DNA of 64,000 bases from Caldilineaceae bacterium (GTDB lineage Bacteria; Chloroflexota; Anaerolineae; Caldilineales; Caldilineaceae). The stretch lies in NCBI GenBank assembly GCA_019637695.1, contig JAHBVG010000008.1, forward strand, positions 56,678-120,677. The letters are read 5' to 3'. Position 1 is the stretch's first letter. Each line of letters opens with the position of its first letter. The notes under the pieces are model-generated. The model ran no database searches and had not been told where the DNA came from. It saw only the letters and a program-made list of their open reading frames with translations. Of the stretch, positions 16,597-24,502 are shown piece by piece. The position numbers and the translations under genes are program-made.

Positions 16597-16735
16597 GAAC
16601 TGCTTTTAGGTGGTATGGCTGTTCGACGTCCAATACCAGCCACCGAGGGATGTCAACGCCTGGACATGATATACAACAATCCGCTGCTAGAGTAATTTGT
16701 TCGAGACATTTGCATTGACTCCTTTGGCGCATGCC

Positions 16736-16742
16736 GCCCAAC
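16736..16742 (-). repeat. attC half-site (truncated)
   Basis: GCCCAAC (GTTGGGC on the minus strand) with the flanking CCGGGCGGC and CATCTCGAT resembles the R' half of the attC sites at 15254 and 17377. No matching R'' half is found upstream, so the site seems to have lost one arm. Confidence 0.55.
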
Positions 16743-16768
16743 ATCGAGATGAGCCGCCCGGAGGGCCC

Positions 16769-17341
16769 TTAGCCACTCCGAAACAGGACTACTCCAAGGG
16801 TCAGAGTCATAACGTAGTAGACGAACGGAGGCATGTCCTTGAAGATGAGATAGAGGACGAACAGAAGGATCGAGCCCCCGATGAGCAACCATGCAGACCA
16901 GGCGGGGAATCCCATCGACAGAAAGGCGATGCCAATCAGGGAAAGGGCAGCCATAGTTAGGACGCTGTAGACAACGAAGTGCCATGCAGGAAGGGTTCCC
17001 TCTGTGAAGGCTCGTGGGTCGGAGGCGCGAAGATAGACGTGCCAGCTCCAAGCAGCAGCGCCGATGAGAAGGAACACCGCTGAGACATAGAGGAGGGGGG
17101 ACGACGGCCGCCCATGGAGGGCAATTGCGGCGAGCAGGATCCCTACTCCGGTGACAAGAGATCCAATGGAGAATAGCGCCTGCGCAAAGATCCACGTGTT
17201 GGGTGATGCGGAGATGACCTGCAACCTGGATTCGGCTGAGGGGAGCCCGAAGATCCTCGAGATGGGGGAGAACGCTGCGATCAAGAAGAGGATGGAACCG
17301 ACCACAATGACAACGGCACTTGGCTTGAGTTGCGACACCAT
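16769..17341 (-). CDS. Integral membrane protein (cassette)
   Basis: A 190-residue protein with about six hydrophobic segments (for example VIVVGSILFLIAAFSP, SIGSLVTGVGILLAAIAL, AWLLIGGSILLFVLYLIF). No family recognised. GGAGG sits five bases before ATG 17341. It has a full attC upstream at 17377-17465 and only half an attC downstream. Membrane proteins of unknown function are frequent cassette cargo. Confidence 0.75.
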   Translation of the reverse strand: MVSQLKPSAVVIVVGSILFLIAAFSPISRIFGLPSAESRLQVISASPNTWIFAQALFSIGSLVTGVGILLAAIALHGRPSSPLLYVSAVFLLIGAAAWSWHVYLRASDPRAFTEGTLPAWHFVVYSVLTMAALSLIGIAFLSMGFPAWSAWLLIGGSILLFVLYLIFKDMPPFVYYVMTLTLGVVLFRSG

Positions 17342-17376
17342 GAACCTCCGGACACAAAGAGGGACGTGATCGGGCG

Positions 17377-17465
17377 GCCCAACGATGTAATTCTGCCGCC
17401 GGGGGACGGTCAACTTCGCCATCGCGCCGAGATCACCCCCGGTCGGCTAGAACGGCTTGTTGGGC
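17377..17465 (-). repeat. attC recombination site (89 bp)
   Basis: Reads GCCCAAC to GTTGGGC on the minus strand, with arms TTCTAGCCGACCGGG and CCCGGCGGCAGAA. Same length and mostly same sequence as the site at 15254-15342; the main differences are in the terminal loop. Confidence 0.92.
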
Positions 17466-17485
17466 GCTGTAAATGACAGGCTCTC

Positions 17486-17932
17486 TTACATTAAATGCTC
17501 AAGATCATTCAGATCCTTGTATCGACCACTCGCTCTCTTGTTCTCTTTCAGGTGTTTTAGAGCGATCAGGTTGACCGATACACCGTCTACCACATCGACA
17601 ATTCGCTCTTCATAGCATTCTCTGAACGTAACGCCCGATATGCTGGTCAAGATTTCAATGCGCATAGGTGGGTTACCCATCCGAATGATCTTCTGCTCTT
17701 GCAGAAATAGATCTACAGACAACTCTGGAACAGAAAAACCGAACGCCTGCATCACTTGGACCAGGCGTTCGGCATTGTTGGGATGGATCGCCACCCACAC
17801 GTCCATATCGTTAGTTGCCCGCGGATAACCGTGATAGCCCACGGCATAACCACCGATCAGCAGGTATTCAACCTGATACGAATTCAACAATCTCAAGAAC
17901 TCTTTGAAGTCTTCCGGTAGCTCTAGATCCAT
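17486..17932 (-). CDS. Nucleotidyltransferase-fold protein (cassette)
   Basis: A 148-residue protein with a minimal nucleotidyltransferase motif: YLLIGGYAVGYHGYPRATNDMDVWV, where GG and DxD mark the active site. A late LIALKHLKENKRASGRYKDLNDLEHL resembles the C-terminal helix of DUF6036/AbiEii-like proteins. Such proteins often act in toxin-antitoxin or phage-defence modules, but no partner lies in this cassette. ATG 17932 was chosen because the longer frame runs through an unconserved stretch. Confidence 0.78.
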   Translation of the reverse strand: MDLELPEDFKEFLRLLNSYQVEYLLIGGYAVGYHGYPRATNDMDVWVAIHPNNAERLVQVMQAFGFSVPELSVDLFLQEQKIIRMGNPPMRIEILTSISGVTFRECYEERIVDVVDGVSVNLIALKHLKENKRASGRYKDLNDLEHLM

Positions 17933-18131
17933 AGTTGATACGCCGTAGACGCTGAATATGCCAAAGTCTGGCTTGTGGTGTCTGCATCTGCCAATACTTC
18001 CCTTCATCAGACGCAGCATCAAGACAGACTACAGAGAATGCGTTTCGATCAATCATCAAAGATGGGTGTATGGTGTCCATAGAGAGCATTTTATCATACC
18101 GCTGTTCCATCTCCATCATTCCCCACAAGCC

Positions 18132-18225
18132 CCCCAACGAAAAACGTCACCTGCGCCTGCGGCCAGACTACCCTCGCGACCCACGATCCCCCCGCCGCAG
18201 GCGTCAGGTGGACGTGGTGTTAGGC
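18132..18225 (-). repeat. attC recombination site (94 bp)
   Basis: Minus-strand reading starts GCCTAAC and ends GTTGGGG, one base off the consensus. The arms ACCTGACGCCTGCGG and CCGCAGGCGCAGGTGACGT pair strongly. It closes the first (attI-proximal) cassette. Confidence 0.85.
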
Positions 18226-18295
18226 CAGGCCCAAGCACCAGGCAAAATGAGACCTGCCGCCCATAACGGCGAACTGCGCTGAATCACTATCGCGG

Positions 18296-18481
18296 TTATT
18301 CGACTTGCTCAGGCGTTGACTTCTCCAGCTTAACCAACGTCAGTGCTTTCGCATTCATCAAGCGCGCCTGTTCGCGGTAGAAAGCCAACCGCTCGGCCCG
18401 AGACAGATGGCGCAACCTTTCATAATTGCGGTCGCGAATACTGCGTGTCATCTTAACAGCATCAATTCTCTGCTCGGCCAT
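18296..18481 (-). CDS. Small protein downstream of PIN toxin (possible antitoxin)
   Basis: A 61-residue charged, helical protein (TRSIRDRNYERLRHLSRAERLAFYREQARLMNAKAL). It overlaps the end of the PIN-domain gene by 20 bases. No known antitoxin family is evident, but size, coupling and partner suggest an antitoxin. The usual order is antitoxin first, so this one is reversed. Confidence 0.6.
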   Translation of the reverse strand: MAEQRIDAVKMTRSIRDRNYERLRHLSRAERLAFYREQARLMNAKALTLVKLEKSTPEQVE

Positions 18482-18935
18482 AGCTCGTCACCTCCCGCGG
18501 GCTGAAAATCTGTAATGGTTTGTAACCGTACTCCAGATTCACCGCGTTGAACATGCGGATCTTATCGAAATGTACGATATGCCTGAAGTTCCAACTGACC
18601 AACACGTCGGCCGCGCCCACTGTAGCGACGGCGATATGCAAACCATCATCGTAGAACTTCGTGGTCAGAATGCCATGCTCCTGGTAGGCATCGGCCAATT
18701 CCAACGCACTTTCCGTCGCCTCAACAATCTCAGCGCCGAGCAGCAGCAATTCCGCATACACTACTTGCACTTTTTCAGGCGCATCTTGAAGTTCGGTCGC
18801 TGTGACCTGGGAAAGCAATGGCATCAACAGACCGCTGCGAAAATCCTGCATCAACCCATTTGACCACTCGGCGAATTCTGGATCGAAGCACCCGCCCAAC
18901 ACGGATGTGTCCAAGTAAACTCGTTGAAGTTTCAT
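18462..18935 (-). CDS. PIN-domain ribonuclease (putative toxin)
   Basis: A 157-residue PIN protein. Acidic residues expected for metal binding are present in VYLDTSVLGG, VTATELQ and YDDGLHIAVA, followed by SWNFRHIVHFDK. VapC-like PIN proteins cut RNA. ATG 18935 has a GAGG upstream and is preferred over 18950. It is the first ORF of the cassette nearest attI, the position best placed for expression from an integron promoter. Confidence 0.82.
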   Translation of the reverse strand: MKLQRVYLDTSVLGGCFDPEFAEWSNGLMQDFRSGLLMPLLSQVTATELQDAPEKVQVVYAELLLLGAEIVEATESALELADAYQEHGILTTKFYDDGLHIAVATVGAADVLVSWNFRHIVHFDKIRMFNAVNLEYGYKPLQIFSPREVTSYGRAEN

Positions 18936-19076
18936 CTGGCTAACCCTCACCCATCCTCAGATAGCCGTATTGTACCACAAATGATGTTAGCGTGATCAGC
19001 GGATATAGCGGGGGGAGAGACGATAGGAAGTAAGTTCTCAAGGTCGTGTTGGTTGGCCCACAGTGTTACATTGGCT

Positions 19077-19083
19077 GCCTAAC
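19077..19083 (-). other. attI-like core site
   Basis: GCCTAAC here is GTTAGGC on the minus strand, the GTTRRRY core expected where attI joins the first cassette. It lies 150 bases upstream of intI and has no palindromic partner arm, as expected for attI rather than attC. The cassettes lie to its left. Confidence 0.7.
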
Positions 19084-19093
19084 AATTTATTCT

Positions 19094-19111
19094 AACTCAT
19101 TTCTGAGTCAT
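19094..19111. promoter_or_regulatory. Dyad operator-like repeat 1
   Basis: AACTCATTTCTGAGTCAT is a one-mismatch copy of the perfect dyad at 19146-19165. It sits between the attI core and the intI promoter. Confidence 0.6.
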
Positions 19112-19139
19112 CCACACGACGAACAGACTTATATCCAAC

Positions 19140-19168
19140 TTGCAAATGACTCATTTCTGAGTCATAAT
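19140..19168 (+). promoter_or_regulatory. intI promoter with perfect dyad operator in its spacer
   Basis: TTGCAA (19140-19145) and CATAAT (19163-19168) are separated by exactly 17 bases. The dyad ATGACTCA-TTTC-TGAGTCAT at 19146-19165 fills the spacer, the classic position for a repressor site. The expected start of transcription is near 19175. The half-site TGACTCA is neither the E. coli LexA box nor the Gram-positive one. Confidence 0.65.
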
Positions 19169-19184
19169 CCACTGAATTGTATCC

Positions 19185-19208
19185 GAATGACTCAAAAACA
19201 AGTCATTC
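19185..19208. promoter_or_regulatory. Dyad operator-like repeat 3
   Basis: GAATGACT and AGTCATTC form a perfect 8-bp inverted repeat with an 8-base spacer in the intI leader. A fourth half-site ATGACTCA overlaps the start codon (19228-19235). Confidence 0.55.
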
Positions 19209-19234
19209 ACTGCAAACAAAGGAGGAAATGACTC

Positions 19235-20194
19235 ATGGCCGAAAAGAAACTCCTCGACCGCGCCCGTGACCGCATCCGCGTCAAGCATTACTCTATCCGC
19301 ACCGAACAGACCTACCTGCAATGGATGAAAGACTTCATCCTCTTCCACCACAAACGCCACCCCGCCGAAATGGGATCGCCCGAAGTAGAAGCCTATCTCA
19401 CCCATCTGGCTGTAGAGCGCAACGTTGCTCCCAGCACACAGAACGTAGCCATGCAGGCCATCCTCTTTCTCTACAAAGAAGTCCTCGACATCCACCTGAC
19501 CGGCATCGACGCCCTGCGCGCCAAGAAGGACAAACGGCTGCCTGTGGTGCTGACCAAAGCCGAAGTCCATCGTGTGTTACAACAGATCACAGACCCCACC
19601 TTTCGGCTTCAGGCCAAGTTGCTCTACGGAACAGGGATGCGTCTATTGGAATGTCTGCGTTTGCGCGTCAAGGATGTTGATTTCGGCCAACATCTGATTG
19701 TGGTGAGGGATACCAAGGGCAATGAAGATCGGGTGACGTTGCTGCCTGAGCAGTTAGAATCCATCTTACAGGAGCATTTGACCCACGTCAAGAGTCTTCA
19801 CCAATCGGATCTTGAGGCGGGCTACGGCGCGGTCTATCTGCCCTATGCCCTGGAACGCAAATACCCCAACGCCAGCCGCGAATGGGGCTGGCAATACGTC
19901 TTCCCGGCCTCCAAACTCAGCGTTGATCCGCGCAGCGGCGTCACCCGCCGCCACCACGCCGACGATTCCACCCTCCAGCGCGCCGTGCGGACCGCCGCCC
20001 AGGCCAGCGGCGTCGCCAAGCCCGTCAGCCCCCATGTCTTCCGACACTCGTTCGCCACCCACCTTCTCGAAGCTGGCTACGACATCCGCACCGTGCAGGA
20101 ACTCCTGGGCCACAAGGACGTCAGAACCACCCAAATCTACACACACGTCCTCAACCGCGGCCCCAAAGCGGTGCGCAGCCCATTGGATAGCTAA
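19235..20194 (+). CDS. intI: Integron integrase IntI
   Basis: A 319-residue tyrosine recombinase. The insertion unique to integron integrases is present at about residues 205-224 ([20 protein letters not shown]), followed by [11 protein letters not shown], a match in kind to IntI1. Catalytic residues are R136 (GTGMR), H267 and R270 (HVFRH), H293 (LGHKD) and Y302 (IYTHV). The protein ends VRSPLDS, also as in IntI1. GGAGG lies nine bases before ATG 19235. No frameshift or stop is seen, so it may be active. It faces away from its cassette array, the standard integron layout. Confidence 0.96.
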   Translation: MAEKKLLDRARDRIRVKHYSIRTEQTYLQWMKDFILFHHKRHPAEMGSPEVEAYLTHLAVERNVAPSTQNVAMQAILFLYKEVLDIHLTGIDALRAKKDKRLPVVLTKAEVHRVLQQITDPTFRLQAKLLYGTGMRLLECLRLRVKDVDFGQHLIVVRDTKGNEDRVTLLPEQLESILQEHLTHVKSLHQSDLEAGYGAVYLPYALERKYPNASREWGWQYVFPASKLSVDPRSGVTRRHHADDSTLQRAVRTAAQASGVAKPVSPHVFRHSFATHLLEAGYDIRTVQELLGHKDVRTTQIYTHVLNRGPKAVRSPLDS

Positions 20195-20512
20195 GCTCAC
20201 CCCTTCATGATCTTGTCCACGCTCCGCTTGACATAAACGATACCCTTATGGAAACACGTACCTCGCACAGCTAGATTCTTACAGAGAAAACAGATAGAGT
20301 TCGTACAATCGTAGGGGCGCTGGCGGACGCAGCGTCCGCTTGTTGCGCCTGTCGGGTGCGGCAAGCAGCACCCGTATCAAATTGTATGCTATTCAAGTGG
20401 TTTCTCTATTAGCGTCGCTATATCCTGGTAAGGTGGATATTGTGTCCATCGCCAACTGCGAATAGAGTGAAGGAATTAAACGTCAAACGCGACCATAGCA
20501 GGGACGCTTTCG
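20195..20512. other. Intergenic region downstream of intI
   Basis: No gene is convincing. At about 20313-20375 two nested hairpins occur: CGGACGC with GCGTCCG, and GGGTGC with GCACCC. They are enclosed by AGGGGCGC and GCGCCT. They resemble the cloverleaf palindrome at 60815 in architecture. Confidence 0.5.
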
Positions 20513-21700
20513 ATGAAATCACTCCTGATCCTCGCCGACGACCTTACTGGCGCTGCCGATTGTGCAGCCCGCTGCCGCTACGGTGGATTGTCTACGGTTA
20601 TCGATTTGCAGCCGCCCCAGCCGCCTTTGCCGGTCGGCGCAATTGCTTTTACTTCGGATTCGCGCCATCTGTCTGCGGCGGATGCCGCTCGCCGCGTTGC
20701 GGAGATCGCCGCGCCCCTGCGCTCCCTGGACGCTCACTGGTACAAAAAGATCGACTCGACGCTGCGCGGCAATCTGGGCGCGGAACTCGACGCGCTGCTC
20801 GATCAGCTTGGCCGAACCTGCGCGTTGATCTGTCCGGCCTTCCCCGCGCAGGGACGGGGTTTGGAGGATGGCTACCTCATCGCGCCCGGCCTGCCCCCAT
20901 CCTCGATCTCGCTGCCGCAACGGCTGGCCGAAAGCAGCCATCGCCCCATGGAAGCGATCCCGCTGGCTGCGGTAAGGTCGAATGATTTGGCGTTACGGCT
21001 GGCCGAAGCCACGGCGCGTGGATCGCAACTGCTGGCTGTGGACGCGCGCACGGACGCCGATCTGCATCAGATCCTCAACGCAGTGGAATCGGCGCTGCCC
21101 GATGCACTCCTCTGCGGCAGCGCCGGGTTGATCGGCGCGCTGGCGCTCCGCCTGGGGCAGTGTGGATCAGCGGTCGACGATCCCGCTCTCCGCCCCGTTG
21201 GCGATCTGCGCGCGCTCCTCATCGTCGGCAGCGGCAGCGAAATGGCCCACCGACAGATCGAAACCTTCTGCGCGGCGCGTCCGGCGACGCGGCTGATCGT
21301 CGGTCCCACCCGTTCACCGACAGCGGATCTCGACCCCAGTCGCCCGCTCCTCATCCATCTACCTTCGCCTGCGACGGGTGTAATCCTCGACGGTCCGCTG
21401 GCGCGCCGCTGGGCTGAGGCTCTGGCTGCCGCCGCCATCCCGCTGATCGAGCGCATCGCCCCCAATCTCCTCATCCTCAGCGGTGGGGATACAGCGGTCA
21501 GCGTACTGTCTCGGCTGGGGATCGACCGGTTGACCGTCCTCGCCGAGCTGCTGCCGGGGATGCCTCTCTGCCACGGCAACTCGGACGCCGGACGTAGTTA
21601 CTTTGTGATCATGAAACCAGGCAGCTTTGGGGATGAGACCACCTTCCTCACGCTGCTCGACAATATGGACCGTTTCCTCTCAGGCGAAACCGAAATTTAG
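20513..21700 (+). CDS. Four-carbon acid sugar kinase family protein (DUF1537)
   Basis: A 395-residue kinase-like protein of the OtnK/DtnK family, which phosphorylates four-carbon acid sugars such as erythronate. The opening LLILADDLTGAADCAARC contains the conserved ADDxTGA motif. WYKKIDSTLRGN follows, and the C-terminal nucleotide-binding part has LSGGDTAVSVL and MKPGSFGDE. Its neighbour is a URO-D-family gene on the same strand, and dehydrogenases lie close by, which fits a sugar-acid pathway. The true substrate is not predictable. Confidence 0.87.
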   Translation: MKSLLILADDLTGAADCAARCRYGGLSTVIDLQPPQPPLPVGAIAFTSDSRHLSAADAARRVAEIAAPLRSLDAHWYKKIDSTLRGNLGAELDALLDQLGRTCALICPAFPAQGRGLEDGYLIAPGLPPSSISLPQRLAESSHRPMEAIPLAAVRSNDLALRLAEATARGSQLLAVDARTDADLHQILNAVESALPDALLCGSAGLIGALALRLGQCGSAVDDPALRPVGDLRALLIVGSGSEMAHRQIETFCAARPATRLIVGPTRSPTADLDPSRPLLIHLPSPATGVILDGPLARRWAEALAAAAIPLIERIAPNLLILSGGDTAVSVLSRLGIDRLTVLAELLPGMPLCHGNSDAGRSYFVIMKPGSFGDETTFLTLLDNMDRFLSGETEI

Positions 21701-21815
21701 ATGATCCCCAAAGTCGCACAAAATTTCACCCAAACATCTCCCCTTCGTGGATCTTCGTGTGACTTCGTGGATCAAAATTCCGGAAATAGCCGCCAACAGA
21801 AAGCGACCGCAATTC

Positions 21816-22949
21816 ATGAACGAACGAGAACGCTTTGTAGCAACCATGCATTATCAGCCACGCGACCGTGCGGTGATCTCCGATTTTGGCTTTTGGGACG
21901 AGACGCTGCCCACCTGGCATGAGCAGGGACTACCCCGCTGGGTGGAGCGCGCCAATGCCGACGAGTTTTTCGGCGTGGATTTTGGCATCGAATGGGTGAC
22001 CCGCCCGGTAGGGATCAGCGTGGGATTGATCCCGCCGTTCGAGGAGAAGATCTTGGAGGATCGGGGCGAATATGAGTTGCGCCAGCAGGCTGACGGGGTG
22101 CGCGTGCTGCGCCGCAAGTTCATGGGATCGATCCCCCATCCCGAAAGCCATCTGCTCACGGATCGCGATAGCTGGGAAAAACATTTCAAGCCCCGGCTCG
22201 ATCCCGACCACCCGGATCGCTATCCACAAGAATGGGAGGAACGGATCAAAACGTGGACCGATCCCGACCGACCCTACGTGGCGGCGCTCACTGGCGGCAG
22301 TCTCTACGGCTGGCTGCGCAATTGGATGGGGATGGAGAATCTATCATACCTCGTTTATGACGATCCCAAACTTTTTGAGGAAATGGTGACCACCATCGCT
22401 GATTGCGTCATCGGCACGTTGACGCGTGTGCTGAAGACGGGCGGCCAATTCGACGGCTGTAGCATGTGGGAGGACATGGCCTACAACGCCGGTCCGCTGC
22501 TCAGCCCGGTTCATTTCAAAAAATATCTTGTGCCCCAATACCGGCGCATCGCCGATCTGCTGCACAGCTACGGTGTGGATGTGATCTGGCTCGACTGCGA
22601 CGGGAATATCGAGAAGCTCGTCCCGCTCTGGCTCGACGCCGGCATCAACTGCATGTTCCCGTTGGAGGTGGGGATCTGGGGCGCGGATCCCGTCCGCTAC
22701 CGGCGCGAGTACGGCAAGGATCTACTTCTGATGGGGGGCTTCGACAAACACATCCTCGCCCGTTCCAAAGAGGCCATCGCTCGCGAGATCGACCGGCTGA
22801 CGCCGCTGGTCGAAGAGGGCGGCTACATCGGTTTCTGCGATCACCGCGTGCCGCCGGATGTGCCGCTGGACAACTATCTCTTCTATTTGGAGACCGTGCG
22901 CGAAGTCTGGGGCAAGGGGATCAACTTGAAGCCGATGGGGAAACTCTAA
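21816..22949 (+). CDS. Uroporphyrinogen decarboxylase family protein
   Basis: A 377-residue URO-D-fold protein, of the type often found with catabolic or methyltransferase clusters rather than haem synthesis. Features are MNERERFVATMHYQPRDRAVISDFG at the start and a barrel segment LGVDVIWLDCDGNIEKLVPLWLDAGINCMFPLEV. The Arg residues of true HemE (RQAGR) are absent at the N-terminus, so tetrapyrrole decarboxylation is unlikely. ATG 21816 fits the family start better than the in-frame GTG at 21747. It follows the DUF1537 kinase. Confidence 0.82.
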   Translation: MNERERFVATMHYQPRDRAVISDFGFWDETLPTWHEQGLPRWVERANADEFFGVDFGIEWVTRPVGISVGLIPPFEEKILEDRGEYELRQQADGVRVLRRKFMGSIPHPESHLLTDRDSWEKHFKPRLDPDHPDRYPQEWEERIKTWTDPDRPYVAALTGGSLYGWLRNWMGMENLSYLVYDDPKLFEEMVTTIADCVIGTLTRVLKTGGQFDGCSMWEDMAYNAGPLLSPVHFKKYLVPQYRRIADLLHSYGVDVIWLDCDGNIEKLVPLWLDAGINCMFPLEVGIWGADPVRYRREYGKDLLLMGGFDKHILARSKEAIAREIDRLTPLVEEGGYIGFCDHRVPPDVPLDNYLFYLETVREVWGKGINLKPMGKL

Positions 22950-22956
22950 AGAAAAA

Positions 22957-23010
22957 AGAATGATGAATAAAGAATGGGGCGCCGAGCGTCTATTCTTTAT
23001 TCATCATTCT
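22957..23010. repeat. Low-complexity inverted repeat between convergent genes
   Basis: AGAATGATGAATAAAGAAT (22957-22975) and its exact complement (22992-23010) flank a 16-base GC-rich loop. It separates the convergent URO-D-family and DUF2088 genes and could act as a two-way terminator, but no pure T-run follows. Confidence 0.88.
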
Positions 23011-23024
23011 TCATTCATGGCGTT

Positions 23025-24353
23025 CTACGCAAGCTGTTTTGCCGGCTCCATCTGCCATGGACTCATCATCGTGCCCTCCTTGTCGAAGCGGAGGGGCACT
23101 TCGTCGACGATGCGCAGGCGAGGATGGGCCTTGACGATCTCGCGCATACTGGGGCTGACAAAGAAGTGTTCCAGGCTCAGCGTATCGCGGATGAAGACCA
23201 TCTTCGCCTGATCGGGCGGCTCGGCGCAACCGCGCACAGCCGCGTGCAGCGTCCGCTCGTCGTCGGGCATGGTGATGGGCAGATGGGTGCGGAACATGCC
23301 AAAAATGCCCGACGTGATGGCATTGGTGTAGGTCGCCACCCAATCGATCTTCGAGAAGACGCGGGCCGTGGTCACATTGGCGAGACCCAACCCCGATACA
23401 TTGCCGTGGGTTTCCTCGGTCAAATCAAGGACGACGATAATGCCCATGTCCACCTTGCCAAAGCTTTCGGGCTGGCGTGGGATCATCAAACGGCTGATCA
23501 CATTCGTGTCCATCCCAGTGCCGCTGATATTTTTACCCAATTCCTGCACCACCAAAATATCCACCGCATCAAAGGGAATCTGGGCGAGATACTCCTTGGC
23601 CCGTTTCAACAGCATGGCCTCTTTGTCAGTGCCGATCTCGGCGCTGGTCAGCCCGGCGATGAGCGCGGTATCCTCAAAGGCGTTTTCCACCGGGCAGAGC
23701 GCCCCGCGCAGATTGGTATTGGTCTCGTAAATGCGCGCCGCCGGTTCCAAATAGCGCTGGAAGTTGCGTCCGCCGCCGGCGTGCATGATCGACGCGCCGT
23801 GCTGCTTGCCTAGCCCGATCACCGCCATTTTGGACGGTCCGCTCTCGAGATGGCTGCGGAAATCGGTGTGCGGCTTAATACGGCTGACGAGGATAGTGTG
23901 ATCGGCGGCCATGGAATCCTTGCCCTGGTAGAGGATCGGCCCATTCTCGATCTGACCAATGGGGGCAACCTCCATCGTCGCCCGGATCTCGGCGCCGATA
24001 GCCTCCTCGGTGACGCCCATCCCCGCCAGGATTTCGATTTGTCCCGCCGCCGTGGCGCCGCCGTGGCTGCCCATGGCGGGGACAACGTAGGGCTTCATGC
24101 CCGCAGCGCGCAGATGATCCACGGCGGCGCGCACGATTTTGGACAGATTGGCAATCCCGCGGCTGCCCGCGCCAATTGCCACCGTGTCCCCCGGCGACAT
24201 GGCGGCGAGGATGCCGCTGCTGTGCAGCGCCTTGCCCACCTCAGCGTGGAGGTCCTTGACGCGGGGGGCGTCAAAGGTCTGTTCCACGGCAAGCAACGTC
24301 TGTGGCAGCGGCGCCGGGAAGTGAAGTTCTTCTATTTGCTGTAGTAAATCCAT
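23025..24353 (-). CDS. DUF2088 / lactate racemase-like protein
   Basis: A 442-residue protein of the LarA N-terminal (DUF2088) superfamily. It shows IGAGSRGIANLSKIVRA, VPAMGSHGGATAAGQ and HTDFRSHLESGPSKMAVIGLGKQHGA, typical of this group. Characterised relatives are nickel-pincer racemases or epimerases, but the pincer lysine and histidines cannot be checked here. ATG 24353 has GGAAAGG upstream; the longer frame adds an unlikely leader. No larB/larC/larE genes are visible nearby. Confidence 0.8.
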   Translation of the reverse strand: MDLLQQIEELHFPAPLPQTLLAVEQTFDAPRVKDLHAEVGKALHSSGILAAMSPGDTVAIGAGSRGIANLSKIVRAAVDHLRAAGMKPYVVPAMGSHGGATAAGQIEILAGMGVTEEAIGAEIRATMEVAPIGQIENGPILYQGKDSMAADHTILVSRIKPHTDFRSHLESGPSKMAVIGLGKQHGASIMHAGGGRNFQRYLEPAARIYETNTNLRGALCPVENAFEDTALIAGLTSAEIGTDKEAMLLKRAKEYLAQIPFDAVDILVVQELGKNISGTGMDTNVISRLMIPRQPESFGKVDMGIIVVLDLTEETHGNVSGLGLANVTTARVFSKIDWVATYTNAITSGIFGMFRTHLPITMPDDERTLHAAVRGCAEPPDQAKMVFIRDTLSLEHFFVSPSMREIVKAHPRLRIVDEVPLRFDKEGTMMSPWQMEPAKQLA

Positions 24354-24382
24354 GATCTTTCCTTTCCATTCAGTCATTAGAG

Positions 24383-24493
24383 GAGAACCGCAGTTAGAGG
24401 CAGCTACGATTATCAACCATGTAGGTGCGTGCTTCCAGCCGCACATTTCGTGTTCAACGGAGAACCGCAGCTAGAAGCAGCGGCTACGATTAC
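24383..24493. repeat. Direct repeat upstream of the DUF2088 gene
   Basis: The sequence GGAGAACCGCAG-Y-TAGA-R-GCAGC...CTACGATTA occurs at about 24383-24412 and again at about 24459-24493. The spacing and position between two minus-strand genes suggest a duplicated regulatory or repeat element. Confidence 0.65.
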
Positions 24494-24502
24494 TGGTTTC
24501 GT

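Larger units (their letters stand above)
12404..20194. mobile_element. Chromosomal integron: intI plus leftward gene-cassette array
   Basis: The integrase gene (19235-20194, +) diverges from a run of compact minus-strand ORFs. These are separated by imperfect palindromes that start with RYYYAAC and end with GTTRRRY, as attC sites do. Well-formed sites are at 12639-12750, 14419-14473, 15254-15342, 15882-15968, 17377-17465 and 18132-18225; weaker traces lie at 13387-13594 and 16736-16742. An attI-like core GCCTAAC is at 19077-19083. Several cassette ORFs start within about 25 bases of the previous core site. Codon use and AT content change from cassette to cassette, as expected for independently acquired genes. 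Confidence 0.92.

Noticed and set aside
16559..16744. 61-codon minus ORF starting at the attC half-site
   Set aside because: It covers the promoter and operator of the DUF4258/YgiT cassette and shows no recognisable protein pattern.
19094..19208. LexA (SOS) boxes upstream of intI
   Set aside because: The dyads have TGACTCA half-sites, not CTGT-N8-ACAG or GAAC-N4-GTTC. LexA control is possible but cannot be claimed from these motifs.
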